Positions 35,455-43,416 of a DNA stretch of 64,000 nucleotides are shown piece by piece; positions within the stretch are counted from its first letter, which is position 1, and every line of letters begins with the position of its first letter. The notes below the pieces were generated by a model. The model did not search any database, had not been told where the DNA came from, and was given only the letters and a program-made list of their open reading frames with translations. A program made the translations under genes and the position numbers. The stretch is from CAYPAV01 sp964408805 (GTDB lineage Bacteria; Pseudomonadota; Alphaproteobacteria; UBA8366), in contig CAYPAV010000004.1 of the NCBI GenBank assembly GCA_964408805.1, forward strand, positions 212,099 to 276,098, read 5' to 3'.

Positions 35455-36102
35455 GTGTTGACCGTGGCGACATCTCCGACCCTCCGGCATTTTAAACGGA
35501 ACCGACCGCTCCAGGGTATGACCCTGTTCTACGGATTGTTCTGGCTGTGGGCCGCGATAGCGCCGCTGCACCGCCTCGACTGGCTGCTTGAGAACCTGTT
35601 GGTGTTCATCGCGGTCGCGGCGCTGGGCGCCACCTACAGGCGCTATCCGCTCTCCGACTTTTCCTACCTGTTGGTCGTCGTCTTCCTCACCCTGCATACG
35701 CTCGGCTCGCACTACACTTATGCCGAGGTCCCGCTCGGCCGCTGGTTCGGCGACGTCTTCGAGTTCGGCCGCAACCATTATGACCGGATCGTGCATCTGA
35801 CGTTTGGCCTGCTGATTTCATATCCACTTTGGGAATATATCATCCGACACAGCAATATCCGCGGCTTTTGGTGCTATTTCCTGCCGTTCAGCATCGTCGC
35901 GGGCGCCTCGAACTTTTACGAATTCGTCGAATGGTGCGTGGCGATGATCGTCGAGCCGGAGTCCGCGCTGAAGTTCCTCGGCACCCAAGGCGACGTGTTC
36001 GACGCTCAGAAGGATACCGGCCTCGCCATCCTGGCGTCCGCGGTGACCCTGACGTTGACCGCAATTTTCGGCCGGCGGACGCCAACTCCCTCGCGTGATT
36101 AA
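35455..36102 (+). CDS. DUF2238 (YjdF-like) membrane protein
   Basis: 215 residues, about six membrane segments, with the conserved HTLGSHYTYAEVPLG and RNHYDRIVHLTFGLL blocks of the family. Function unknown. Start taken at GTG 35455 because of the adjacent -10 box; ATG 35518, at the first membrane segment, is the alternative. Divergent from ftsH. Confidence 0.85.
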   Translation: MLTVATSPTLRHFKRNRPLQGMTLFYGLFWLWAAIAPLHRLDWLLENLLVFIAVAALGATYRRYPLSDFSYLLVVVFLTLHTLGSHYTYAEVPLGRWFGDVFEFGRNHYDRIVHLTFGLLISYPLWEYIIRHSNIRGFWCYFLPFSIVAGASNFYEFVEWCVAMIVEPESALKFLGTQGDVFDAQKDTGLAILASAVTLTLTAIFGRRTPTPSRD

Positions 36103-36448
36103 GGGCTTTGTTATCTTCCCCTAGGCTCAATTCCCTCGAACCGACCCGATGTTTGCGCCGCCCCCTCTTGCCTTAGTTGTGCGGTTCTGTGGGCTCTCGC
36201 GACGATTGCGGCGAGGTCAATGAATTAGGCGGCCTAGGGACAGATGATCGCGGATGGCCGCCAGTCATCGCGGCGAAGACGGTCGGCAATTTCCACGCTC
36301 TACTTTGTTGGTGAATGCGTTCCGTCAAACTCTTGATCTCGGTCAACCCGTCGCCTCGCCGATCGAGATATGGTTCGATGATTACGAAACCAATGAGAGG
36401 GAAACGGAGTTCCCGCAAGCGATCGCCTGCCTTCGAAAGCGAGATGCC
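36103..36448 (+). other. intergenic region before the amino acid dehydrogenase operon
   Basis: 346 bases. The plus frame of the dehydrogenase is open back to 36254 but carries no recognisable domain. The main feature is an FNR/FixK-type box at 36333-36346. Confidence 0.5.
36333..36346 (+). promoter_or_regulatory. FNR/FixK-type box upstream of the dehydrogenase/2-oxoacid oxidoreductase operon
   Basis: TTGAT-CTCG-GTCAA: a complete TTGA-N6-TCAA palindrome core and 9 of 10 to the FNR consensus, centred about 110 bases upstream of ATG 36449. Confidence 0.55.
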
Positions 36449-37558
36449 ATGAATGTCTTCGAACTCGGCGACGATATCGGCCCGGTCAAGGTCATCCACG
36501 TTCACGAAGCCAGTATCGGCCTACATGGAATTTTGGTAATCGACAACGTCGCCGCCGGCCCCGCGATAGGTGGCCTACGCATGGCGCCTGACGTCACACT
36601 CGTTGAATGTTTTCGTCTTGCCCGCTCGATGACCATGAAGAACGCCGCCGCTGGTCTGAGCCACGGCGGCGGAAAATCGGTCATCGCCGCGGATCCCGCG
36701 ATGCCCAAATCGCAGAAGGAGCAGGTCATCCGCGCCTTCGCGGCGGCATTGGCGAAGGAGGATATGTATATTTTCGGTCCCGACATGGGGACCAATGAAG
36801 AATGCATGGCTTGGGTCCATGACGAGATCGGCCGGGCCGTGGGGCTGCCGCGCGAGATCGGCGGCATTCCGCTGGACGAGATCGGTGCGACGGGATACGG
36901 GCTGATGCCGGCCGCCAAGGTCGCGGCGGCGCATATCGGCCTTGCGCTGACGGGGGCGCGGGTCGTCGTTCAGGGTTTCGGCGCGGTGGGTAAATTCGCG
37001 GCCCGGTTCCTCTCGCGGGAGGGCTGTGTTCTGGTCGGCGTGGCCGATTCCAAAGGGACCTTACGTGATCCGGACGGCCTCGACGTCGAGGCGCTGATTG
37101 CGCACAAGAATTCGGGCGAAGGCGTCGTCACATTCCCCACGGGCGAGAAACTAGACCCGGGCGCTTCGGTTGGAATTGCTTGCGACATTTGGGTGCCGGC
37201 GGCGCGTCCCGATGTGATCACCGAGGACAACATGGACCGTCTCGACACCAAACTGATCGTGCCGGGGGCGAATATCCCGATGCCCGAATCGGTGGAACGG
37301 AAACTGCACGAGAAGGGCGTGCTGTGCCTGCCCGACTTCATCGCCAATGCGGGCGGCGTGATCTGTGCCGCGGTCGAATACCACGGCGGCACCGAGGCAA
37401 CCACCTTCGACACCATCGAAGAAAAGATCCGCGCCAATACCGAGGCCGTATTGGCCGTGGTCGAGGCGGAGAAGCTCACCCCGCGTGAGGCGGCGTTGGC
37501 CCTCGCCATGGAGAGGATTCGGCGCGCGATGTCGACGCGGCGTTGGTCGAGCTTTTAG
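36449..37558 (+). CDS. Glu/Leu/Phe/Val family amino acid dehydrogenase
   Basis: 369 residues, the length of leucine/phenylalanine dehydrogenases rather than of glutamate dehydrogenase. Catalytic Lys region MTMKNAAAGLSHGGGKSVI, substrate Asp in GPDMGTNEE, and NAD-binding VVVQGFGAVGKFAA. Oxidatively deaminates a branched or aromatic amino acid to the 2-oxoacid. Start ATG 36449. The next three genes encode a ferredoxin-dependent 2-oxoacid oxidoreductase, 26 bases downstream, so the pair would take amino acid to acyl-CoA. Confidence 0.87.
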   Translation: MNVFELGDDIGPVKVIHVHEASIGLHGILVIDNVAAGPAIGGLRMAPDVTLVECFRLARSMTMKNAAAGLSHGGGKSVIAADPAMPKSQKEQVIRAFAAALAKEDMYIFGPDMGTNEECMAWVHDEIGRAVGLPREIGGIPLDEIGATGYGLMPAAKVAAAHIGLALTGARVVVQGFGAVGKFAARFLSREGCVLVGVADSKGTLRDPDGLDVEALIAHKNSGEGVVTFPTGEKLDPGASVGIACDIWVPAARPDVITEDNMDRLDTKLIVPGANIPMPESVERKLHEKGVLCLPDFIANAGGVICAAVEYHGGTEATTFDTIEEKIRANTEAVLAVVEAEKLTPREAALALAMERIRRAMSTRRWSSF

Positions 37559-37584
37559 GACGAATTGAGAAACCGGAGGCGACA

Positions 37585-38508
37585 ATGTTCAGAATTCGGT
37601 TTCATGGCCGTGGTGGCCAGGGAATAAAGACCGCAAGCCGAATTCTCGGCTCGGCGTTGTTTCGCGATGAATACGAAGTGCAGGACGCGCCGCGTTATGG
37701 CGCCGAGCGTCGCGGCGCACCGATCTTCGCCTATGTGCGCGCGGATGAGCGCCCGATCGACGAACGCGGCGTCATCACCGATCCCGATCTGGTCGTCGTC
37801 GCCGACGACTCCTTGCCGGGTGTCACCGCGGCGGGCGTCATGGAGGGTGTCGGTCCGGATACTGTTCTTATGATCGCAAGCATGGAGACCGCCGTGACAT
37901 GGCGCGATCGCCTGCGAACCGAGGCCGTGATCCTGGTCCTGCCGCATCAACCTTCGACCGATGGCGAGGCGTTCCATTCGGCGGGTACCGCTTGCGCGGG
38001 AGCGGCGGCGCGCCTTCTTGGCTGTATCACGGAACAGGCGCTTTCGGAGGCGGTCGAACTCGAACTCTCGGCGCTCTCGCCCGAGGCCCTTGGCGCGAAC
38101 ATCGCCGAGGCCGTCGACGGCTACAGGCGGATGGCGCCTCATGCCGGCACAATAAGGGAACGGGCAATCCCGGCGGTGGCGAAAATTGAGGCGCCGAATT
38201 GGATCGATCTGCCGCGGGAGAACGCGGATATCTCCGCGCCCGCCATCCATGCCGGAATGACCAGCGTCGAGGTGCGGACCGGGTTGTGGCGGACGATGCG
38301 GCCGGTGCTGGATAAGGCGGCCTGCAACCGCTGTGTCTGGATCTGTGGGTCTTATTGCCCGGACCGGGTCATTTCGACGGATACGGGCGGCTATCCGCAA
38401 ATCGATCTCGAACACTGCAAGGGGTGTCTGGTGTGCGTAGTGCAGTGCCCGAAACACGCCCTGGCGCCGGTTTCGGAACGGTATGCCGCCAAAGGAGAAG
38501 CGGCATGA
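37585..38508 (+). CDS. 2-oxoacid:ferredoxin oxidoreductase, fused gamma and delta subunits
   Basis: 307 residues. The gamma domain (residues 1-~190) begins FRIRFHGRGGQGIKTAS. The C-terminal delta domain carries two 4Fe-4S motifs; the second is regular (CKGCLVCVVQCP), while the first reads CNRCVWICGSYCP, with one more residue between the second and third Cys than usual. Start ATG 37585 follows CGGAGG. ATGA overlap with the alpha gene. Confidence 0.9.
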   Translation: MFRIRFHGRGGQGIKTASRILGSALFRDEYEVQDAPRYGAERRGAPIFAYVRADERPIDERGVITDPDLVVVADDSLPGVTAAGVMEGVGPDTVLMIASMETAVTWRDRLRTEAVILVLPHQPSTDGEAFHSAGTACAGAAARLLGCITEQALSEAVELELSALSPEALGANIAEAVDGYRRMAPHAGTIRERAIPAVAKIEAPNWIDLPRENADISAPAIHAGMTSVEVRTGLWRTMRPVLDKAACNRCVWICGSYCPDRVISTDTGGYPQIDLEHCKGCLVCVVQCPKHALAPVSERYAAKGEAA

Positions 38509-39749
38509 AACGCGAATTGTTGACCGGCAATGCGGCGGCGGCCTGGGGGGCGCGGCTCGCATCGGCGGACTACTTGCCCGTCTTCCCCATCACCCCGCAG
38601 ACCGAGATCATAGAGACCCTGAGCCGTTGGATCGACGGGGGCGCATTCGACGCCCGCATGGTGACTTTCGAATCCGAGCATTCGATGATCACCGCGGCCG
38701 GTGCGGCGGCGCTGGCTGGCGTCAGGGTCTTCACCGCGACCTCCAGCCAAGGCCTGCTCTACGGTATGGAGATGTTGCATACGGTCGCCGGTTGGCGTGT
38801 ACCCTTCGTACTGGTCAACGTGTCGCGCGGCCTCGCGGCGCCGATCACGCTCGAGCCCGATCACAGCGACATCATGGCCGCGCGCGACTGCGGATTCCTG
38901 CAAATCCATTGCGCCACCTGTCAGGAGGTCGTCGATGCGATCCTGATCGCCTATCGCATCGCCGAGGACGAGAAGGTCCGGCTGCCGATGATCGTCAACT
39001 TCGACGGCTTCTACCTCTCCTTCACGCGCGAGCCGGTCGAACTTCCGGACCCGGCGAGGGCCAAGGCTTTTCTGCCCGACTTCGATCCGGGCACCCTCGC
39101 TTTCCGGGCTGGACGCCCGTTGGGCGAGGCGGTCGCTGTCTTGGGCGGGGGGCCCTATTCCTACTTCCGCTACGAAACCCATCTCGCGGCGGAAGCCGCC
39201 CTCGGTGTTTATGAATCGGCCGCGGATAGGTTCGCCGAAATCTTCGGTCGCCGATACGACATCCTCGAGTGCCACCGGATGGAAGACGCCGAGATCGCCA
39301 TTCTGATGATCGGTTCCTTTGCGACCAAGGCCCGGGCGGCGGTCGATACGATGCGCGCGGCGGGCCGTAAGATTGGGTTGGTCCGGCCGCGCCTGTTGCG
39401 GCCCTTTCCGGCGGAGGCGCTCCGCGGAGCCTTGTCGGGCATCGGGGCCGTTGTCGTCGTCGACCAGAACCTTTCGATGGGCAAGGGCGGCGTACTGCAC
39501 ACGGAAGTGAGTTCCGCGCTTTACGGTAACACCGCCCCACCGCATCTGCTGAGCTTCATCGGCGGTCTCGGGGGACGCGATATCGGTAACGACGAGTTCG
39601 TCGAGATGATCCGATGCGCCGACGAAGCGATCGAGACCGGCGACGTGCCGCCGCCGCGCCTCCTCTATCGGCGCGAGGAACTCGACCATATTCGGAAGCT
39701 GCAAGCCGTCGCCGCGGTCGAAGGAAGCGAGGAAAGGAGATCGTCATGA
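38505..39749 (+). CDS. 2-oxoacid:ferredoxin oxidoreductase subunit alpha
   Basis: 414 residues of the pyrimidine-binding and transketolase C-terminal domains of the POR/VOR family: FPITPQTEIIE, FESEHSMITAAGAAALAGVR, FTATSSQGLLYGMEM. Works with the beta and gamma-delta chains to oxidise a 2-oxoacid to acyl-CoA, CO2 and reduced ferredoxin. Strong AAAGGAGAAG ribosome site at ATG 38505; overlaps both neighbours by 4 bases. Confidence 0.92.
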   Translation: MKRELLTGNAAAAWGARLASADYLPVFPITPQTEIIETLSRWIDGGAFDARMVTFESEHSMITAAGAAALAGVRVFTATSSQGLLYGMEMLHTVAGWRVPFVLVNVSRGLAAPITLEPDHSDIMAARDCGFLQIHCATCQEVVDAILIAYRIAEDEKVRLPMIVNFDGFYLSFTREPVELPDPARAKAFLPDFDPGTLAFRAGRPLGEAVAVLGGGPYSYFRYETHLAAEAALGVYESAADRFAEIFGRRYDILECHRMEDAEIAILMIGSFATKARAAVDTMRAAGRKIGLVRPRLLRPFPAEALRGALSGIGAVVVVDQNLSMGKGGVLHTEVSSALYGNTAPPHLLSFIGGLGGRDIGNDEFVEMIRCADEAIETGDVPPPRLLYRREELDHIRKLQAVAAVEGSEERRSS

Positions 39750-40669
39750 GTGCCGCCGCGATCGAACGCATGCGGGATTTACCGTCGACGCATCTCCTCG
39801 GGGCGGGAACCGCGATGTGCGCCGGGTGCGGCGGGCTGGAGGCAATCGGCGAGGCCTATGACATCCTCGGCGAGAACACCGTATTCGTCAACGCGGCCGG
39901 CTGCATGACTCTCCTCTCGATCTATCCCTTTACCCCTTTCAAGGGTTCCTGGCTCTATACCGCGATGGGATCCGCCCCCGCCGGCGCGCAGGGCCTTCGG
40001 GACGGATTGGATATCCTGAAGAAAAAGGGGCGGATCGGCGACGACGAGGATCTCCAAGTCGTGGTGCTGACCGGCGATGGTGCCGCCAACGGGATCGGGC
40101 TTTCGTCAACCTCGGGTGCGCTCGAACGCGGCCTCGACTTCATCTACGTTTGCTACGATAACGAGGGCTATGGCAACACGGGACAGCAGACATCGGCCTC
40201 CACCCCGCATGGCGCCAAGACCGCGACCGACCGCGGGATCGAGGGTTTTCGCGGCCAAAAGAAGGACCTGTTCGACATTTGGGCGGCGCATCGACCTGCC
40301 TATCTCGCAACGGTGATCGGCGCCGAACCCCTGGATCTTGCGCGCAAGATCGAGAAGGCGCGGGACATCAAGGGTCCGCGGATGATCATTGCCTTCTCGC
40401 CATGCCCGACCGGATGGGATTTCGACCCACGATATTCGGCCGAGATCGGGCGCCTTGCGGTGCGCAGCGGTGTTTGGCCGTTGAAGGAATATGTCGACGG
40501 TAAGGTGATCCATACCCGCAAACCCCATCCTAGGGTTCCGGTCGATGAATATCTGAAGCGTCAAGGCCGGTTCCGCCACCTCTTCGAGCCGCGGCGGAAC
40601 GACGTGCTGGTCGGGGAGATTCAGCAACGCGTGGATGGGTATTGGGCAAAGATAGAGGCAACTAAATAA
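39746..40669 (+). CDS. 2-oxoacid:ferredoxin oxidoreductase subunit beta
   Basis: 307 residues. Binds thiamine diphosphate (GDGAANGIGLSS ... YDNEGYGNTGQQTS) and a 4Fe-4S cluster (CAGCGG, later C in NAAGCMT). The VOR/IOR-like set with a Leu/Phe-type dehydrogenase suggests branched-chain or aromatic 2-oxoacids rather than pyruvate. Last gene of the operon. Confidence 0.92.
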   Translation: MSAAAIERMRDLPSTHLLGAGTAMCAGCGGLEAIGEAYDILGENTVFVNAAGCMTLLSIYPFTPFKGSWLYTAMGSAPAGAQGLRDGLDILKKKGRIGDDEDLQVVVLTGDGAANGIGLSSTSGALERGLDFIYVCYDNEGYGNTGQQTSASTPHGAKTATDRGIEGFRGQKKDLFDIWAAHRPAYLATVIGAEPLDLARKIEKARDIKGPRMIIAFSPCPTGWDFDPRYSAEIGRLAVRSGVWPLKEYVDGKVIHTRKPHPRVPVDEYLKRQGRFRHLFEPRRNDVLVGEIQQRVDGYWAKIEATK

Positions 40670-40710
40670 CGGCGGTAAGGCAATTGCCGAGATCGGCGAC
40701 CGTGCGGCGG

Positions 40711-40890
40711 ATGGCGTTCGTCCAAAAGCCACATCGCTCGGAGTCCATCAGCTTTGACGGCATGCGCGATATACAGGCACAGTCGAAGTACTCGCAATTC
40801 AAAGCCAATTCCTATCTCGGCAAGAAGCTGAAGAAGAAGGATGTTCGTAAGCTCTTGCTCAGTGAACGGTCCTTCAACTGGTTCGACTGA
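40711..40890 (+). CDS. small Lys-rich protein, doubtful
   Basis: 59 residues (MAFVQKPHRSES ... KKLKKKDVRKLLLSE). Not recognised and with only a weak ribosome site. It ends 2 bases from the end of the convergent CBS-BON pseudogene. Amino acid make-up is protein-like but no other support exists. Confidence 0.3.
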   Translation: MAFVQKPHRSESISFDGMRDIQAQSKYSQFKANSYLGKKLKKKDVRKLLLSERSFNWFD

Positions 40891-40892
40891 CC

Positions 40893-41587
40893 TCAACCCT
40901 CGCGTAGATAGGGCGGGATAATCGCCAAATGGTCGACGACTTGCTTTACACCGGCGACCTTCTCCGTCGCTATCATCATCGCCTTGCGTTCTACGGCGCT
41001 GTCGACATAACCCCACAATTCGACGACTCCGTCGCTGACGATCACGTTGAGGCTGCCATGGGTACCCAGCCTTGGTCGAGAATCGTCTTCAGCACTTCCT
41101 CACGGATCGTATGGTCGTCGACCGAGACTGCCCGAGAAATCTCCTTGCGGCGCGCGACGAGAGCCTGCAACAGGTTGGAGCGGCTGACGATGCCGACCAG
41201 CTTGCCGTCGCGTACAACCGGAACGCGCTTGATTTTCCGCTCTTCAAGGATCTCGGCGATTTCACCCATATTCGCCGTCTCGGCCACCGTGACCACGTCG
41301 CGGGTCATGATGTCGCCCGCGGTCACGCCGTGGCTCCTGATGTACTCGGCCGCCCGCCACCGACTGCTCGCGGCGAATTCGAGCCACCACGAACGGCGCC
41401 GTTCGGCCCCGGTTTCGGGCCGACGCATCAGGTCGCCTTCGCTGACAATGCCGAGCACCGCGTCATCGCCATCGACGACCGGAACACCGCTGATATTGCG
41501 CTCAAGCAGCAGACGCGCAATTTCTTCGACCGCGACGTCCGGCGTTACGGTCACGACATTAGTTGTCATTACGTCTCTTGCCTGCAT
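40893..41587 (-). pseudogene. CBS-CBS-BON domain protein disrupted by a frameshift
   Basis: From ATG 41587 two CBS domains are intact (MQARDVMTTNVVTVTP; VTAGDIMTRDVVTV). The reading then runs into a stop at 41042, after QGWVPMAAST. In the next frame the expected BON domain continues without a break from about 41060 to a stop at 40893 (LNVIVSDGVVELWGYVDS ... VDHLAI). Restoring one base near 41055 would rejoin the two. It is either a real mutation or a sequencing error. CBS-BON proteins usually sense adenylates at the membrane. Confidence 0.8.
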
Positions 41588-41603
41588 GGTAGTCCTCCAT
41601 TAT

Positions 41604-41780
41604 TCAATCGAAATCATACATCGTCTCAGCGACGATCAATGGTATATCTGCCGTACTATACGAGCCAAACATGGCTCCTAGGGCATTCTTAACACAATGT
41701 GGGCGGGCGCCTAACCGAACAGCGTTAAAGCCACGTTCTGATCCATATGGCGGGTCGTTAAGGATGAACAAGACTGTCAT
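41604..41780 (-). pseudogene. truncated DsrE-family gene
   Basis: ATG 41780 has a near-perfect AAAGGAGGTC ribosome site and starts MTVLFILNDPPYGSERGFNA, the canonical opening of a DsrE/DsrF-like sulfur-relay or oxygen-responsive protein of ~115 residues. After residue 25 the similarity ends and the frame closes at 58 residues. An internal deletion is the simplest explanation. Next to the broken CBS-BON gene, so the neighbourhood is decaying. Confidence 0.7.
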
Positions 41781-41817
41781 GGGATGACCTCCTTTATTGA
41801 ACGTTGGCGCTAAATTA

Positions 41818-41846
41818 TTGGCCTGTGCGCAAGAGCGTAATAATAT
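41818..41846 (+). promoter_or_regulatory. sigma-70 promoter of the universal stress gene
   Basis: -35 TTGGCC (41818-41823), 17-base spacer, -10 TAATAT (41841-41846); start near 41853, 55 bases before the ATG. Confidence 0.5.
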
Positions 41847-41907
41847 CCGTGTTTGGAATCTCGGGTGCCGATAAGGCCCCGCACACTGAAATGGTAAAGT
41901 ACACAGA

Positions 41908-42441
41908 ATGATAAAAATCATACTTGCGGCGACGGACGGCTCCGATCACGCAAAAAAGGCATTATCCTTATCGAGTAACCTTGCCGCAAATTACGATGCC
42001 CGTTTGGTGCTGGTGCATGTACTGTTGACCCACGCCCGGTCAGAAACTTTGCGCGCATTGGCGACAAGACGCGGTCTGTCAAAAAAACAACGGGACCTGC
42101 TCGACAATTACGAAGCAAACTTTCAAATGCAAGCCGCCACCGCCGGAGGAGAAGTCGGCTTTGTCACTGTTCCGCCGCCACGGGAGCTTGTTGAGGCCAT
42201 TGGCAAACAAATTGCGGGGCGCGCTGAAAAGATTGCCGCCAAAGCAGGCGTGAAGAAGGTCGATACGGTTATGCTTGAGGGTGATCCGGCGGAGGCGATC
42301 CTTAATTTCGCAGCGAGCCGGAAGGTGGACATGATAGTCCTGGGCAGCCGGGGCTTAAGCGATTTCAAGGGGTTGTTATTAGGCAGTGTTTCGCACAAGG
42401 TCAGCGCCCAAGCCGACTGCACCTGCGTTACCGTGAAATAG
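41908..42441 (+). CDS. universal stress protein (UspA family)
   Basis: 177 residues. Nucleotide-binding type, with IILAATDGSDHAKKAL at the start and GSRGLSDFKGLLLGSVS (the G-x2-G-x9-GS pattern) near the end. An insertion in the middle (residues ~50-85) makes it longer than the ~145 norm. Divergent from the DsrE remnant. Likely a stress or anoxia survival factor; the exact role is unknown. Confidence 0.87.
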   Translation: MIKIILAATDGSDHAKKALSLSSNLAANYDARLVLVHVLLTHARSETLRALATRRGLSKKQRDLLDNYEANFQMQAATAGGEVGFVTVPPPRELVEAIGKQIAGRAEKIAAKAGVKKVDTVMLEGDPAEAILNFAASRKVDMIVLGSRGLSDFKGLLLGSVSHKVSAQADCTCVTVK

Positions 42442-42470
42442 GCTCAAAATCACAGCCCGCGGCACGGCAA

Positions 42471-42601
42471 GCGGCTGCCCACCGGAAGATGAGCCATTTT
42501 GAGCGCGAGAGATCCGATTCGGATGTTGGTCGTTGGAACCGGGCGAATGGAATCCCGAATCGCCCGCTTGGCGCTGACGAAAGACGGTATTGAGCTCGTG
42601 G
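42471..42601 (+). pseudogene. duplicated 5' fragment of ord
   Basis: 131 bases that match 43389-43519 at about 119 positions, covering the ribosome site and first ~34 codons of ord (SARDPIRMLVVGTGRM). The frame leaves the match after ELV and stops four codons later. It lies just left of the IS remnant, so it marks an old duplication or rearrangement. Confidence 0.85.
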
Positions 42602-42603
42602 TC

Positions 42604-43123
42604 CTCCCACATTGAGTTGGTCGACCGTTAAGATTAGGAAACGGAGGATCAGAGATGGCGAACAATCGAAACAAACCGGAAGAGATCGTCACGAAGTTGC
42701 GGCAGGTTGACGGTTTGTCGGTCAAGGTATGGCGCGTATTGATGCGATCGGGGAGGTTCGCATCACGGAGCAGACCTTCTACCGATGGCGTAAGCAATAC
42801 AGCGGCATGGGGACTGCTCAACTCAAGGAACTGAAGCGTCTTCAGAAGGAGAACGAACGGCCCCGAAGAGCCGTATCGGATCTGACTTTGAACAAGTTGA
42901 TCCTGGCCGAGGCCGCCAGGGGAAACTTCTAAGCCCCGCTCAACGTCGGAATTGTATCGATCAAGTGCTTGGCAAGATGTATGTGTCCGAGCGTCGTGTT
43001 TGTCTCGTCCTTGGCCAAAATCGATCGACACAAAGACGCTTCCCACGGGGCCGCGCGGATGAAGAACGGCTTGTCGCGGACAGGATCGAACTTGAACAGC
43101 CCCCATTGAGGGATCCAGTTTGA
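42604..43123 (+). mobile_element. decayed IS3-family insertion sequence remnant
   Basis: OrfA starts at ATG 42655 (NKPEEIVTKLRQVDGL), shifts frame near 42715, and continues to 42932 (MARIDAIGEVRITEQTFYRW ... KLILAEAARGNF), a helix-turn-helix/leucine-zipper protein. The orfB start follows in the -1 frame from about 42925 (RRNCIDQ ... RRVCLVLGQNRSTQRRFP) and stops at 43123 after about 60 residues, so the DDE catalytic domain is gone. No clear terminal inverted repeats or target duplication. Cannot move by itself. Confidence 0.85.
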
Positions 43124-43416
43124 ATGTTGGCGCATGACCGGTCTTTGATCCATCGGGACGATGGTTTCGGGGGCCGGCGGGCGAAGTTTCTTGACGCGAA
43201 TTCGGGCGAGCCCGGCGAAAGATCCATTTGGAAACCGTTTCAGATAACCGTTGCGCGAGCGTCGAGGGCGTTGTCGACAAGGACCCCTCGATAAATCGGC
43301 CTGGTATTTGATCCGCATCATATGCCGGAGACGGGGATTGCGCGATCATTTTGGACGCCTCTCTCGAGGCGAGAAGAGATTTCGACGAGCGGCCGCCCGC
43401 CGGAGGATGAGCCAAT
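43124..43416 (+). other. promoter region of the ornithine operon
   Basis: No coding frame supported. Contains the FNR-type box 43308-43321 and, from 43389, the sequence that is duplicated left of the IS remnant. Confidence 0.5.
43308..43321 (+). promoter_or_regulatory. FNR/FixK-type box upstream of ord
   Basis: TTGAT-CCGC-ATCAT, 9 of 10 to consensus, centred about 102 bases upstream of the ord start. Confidence 0.5.
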
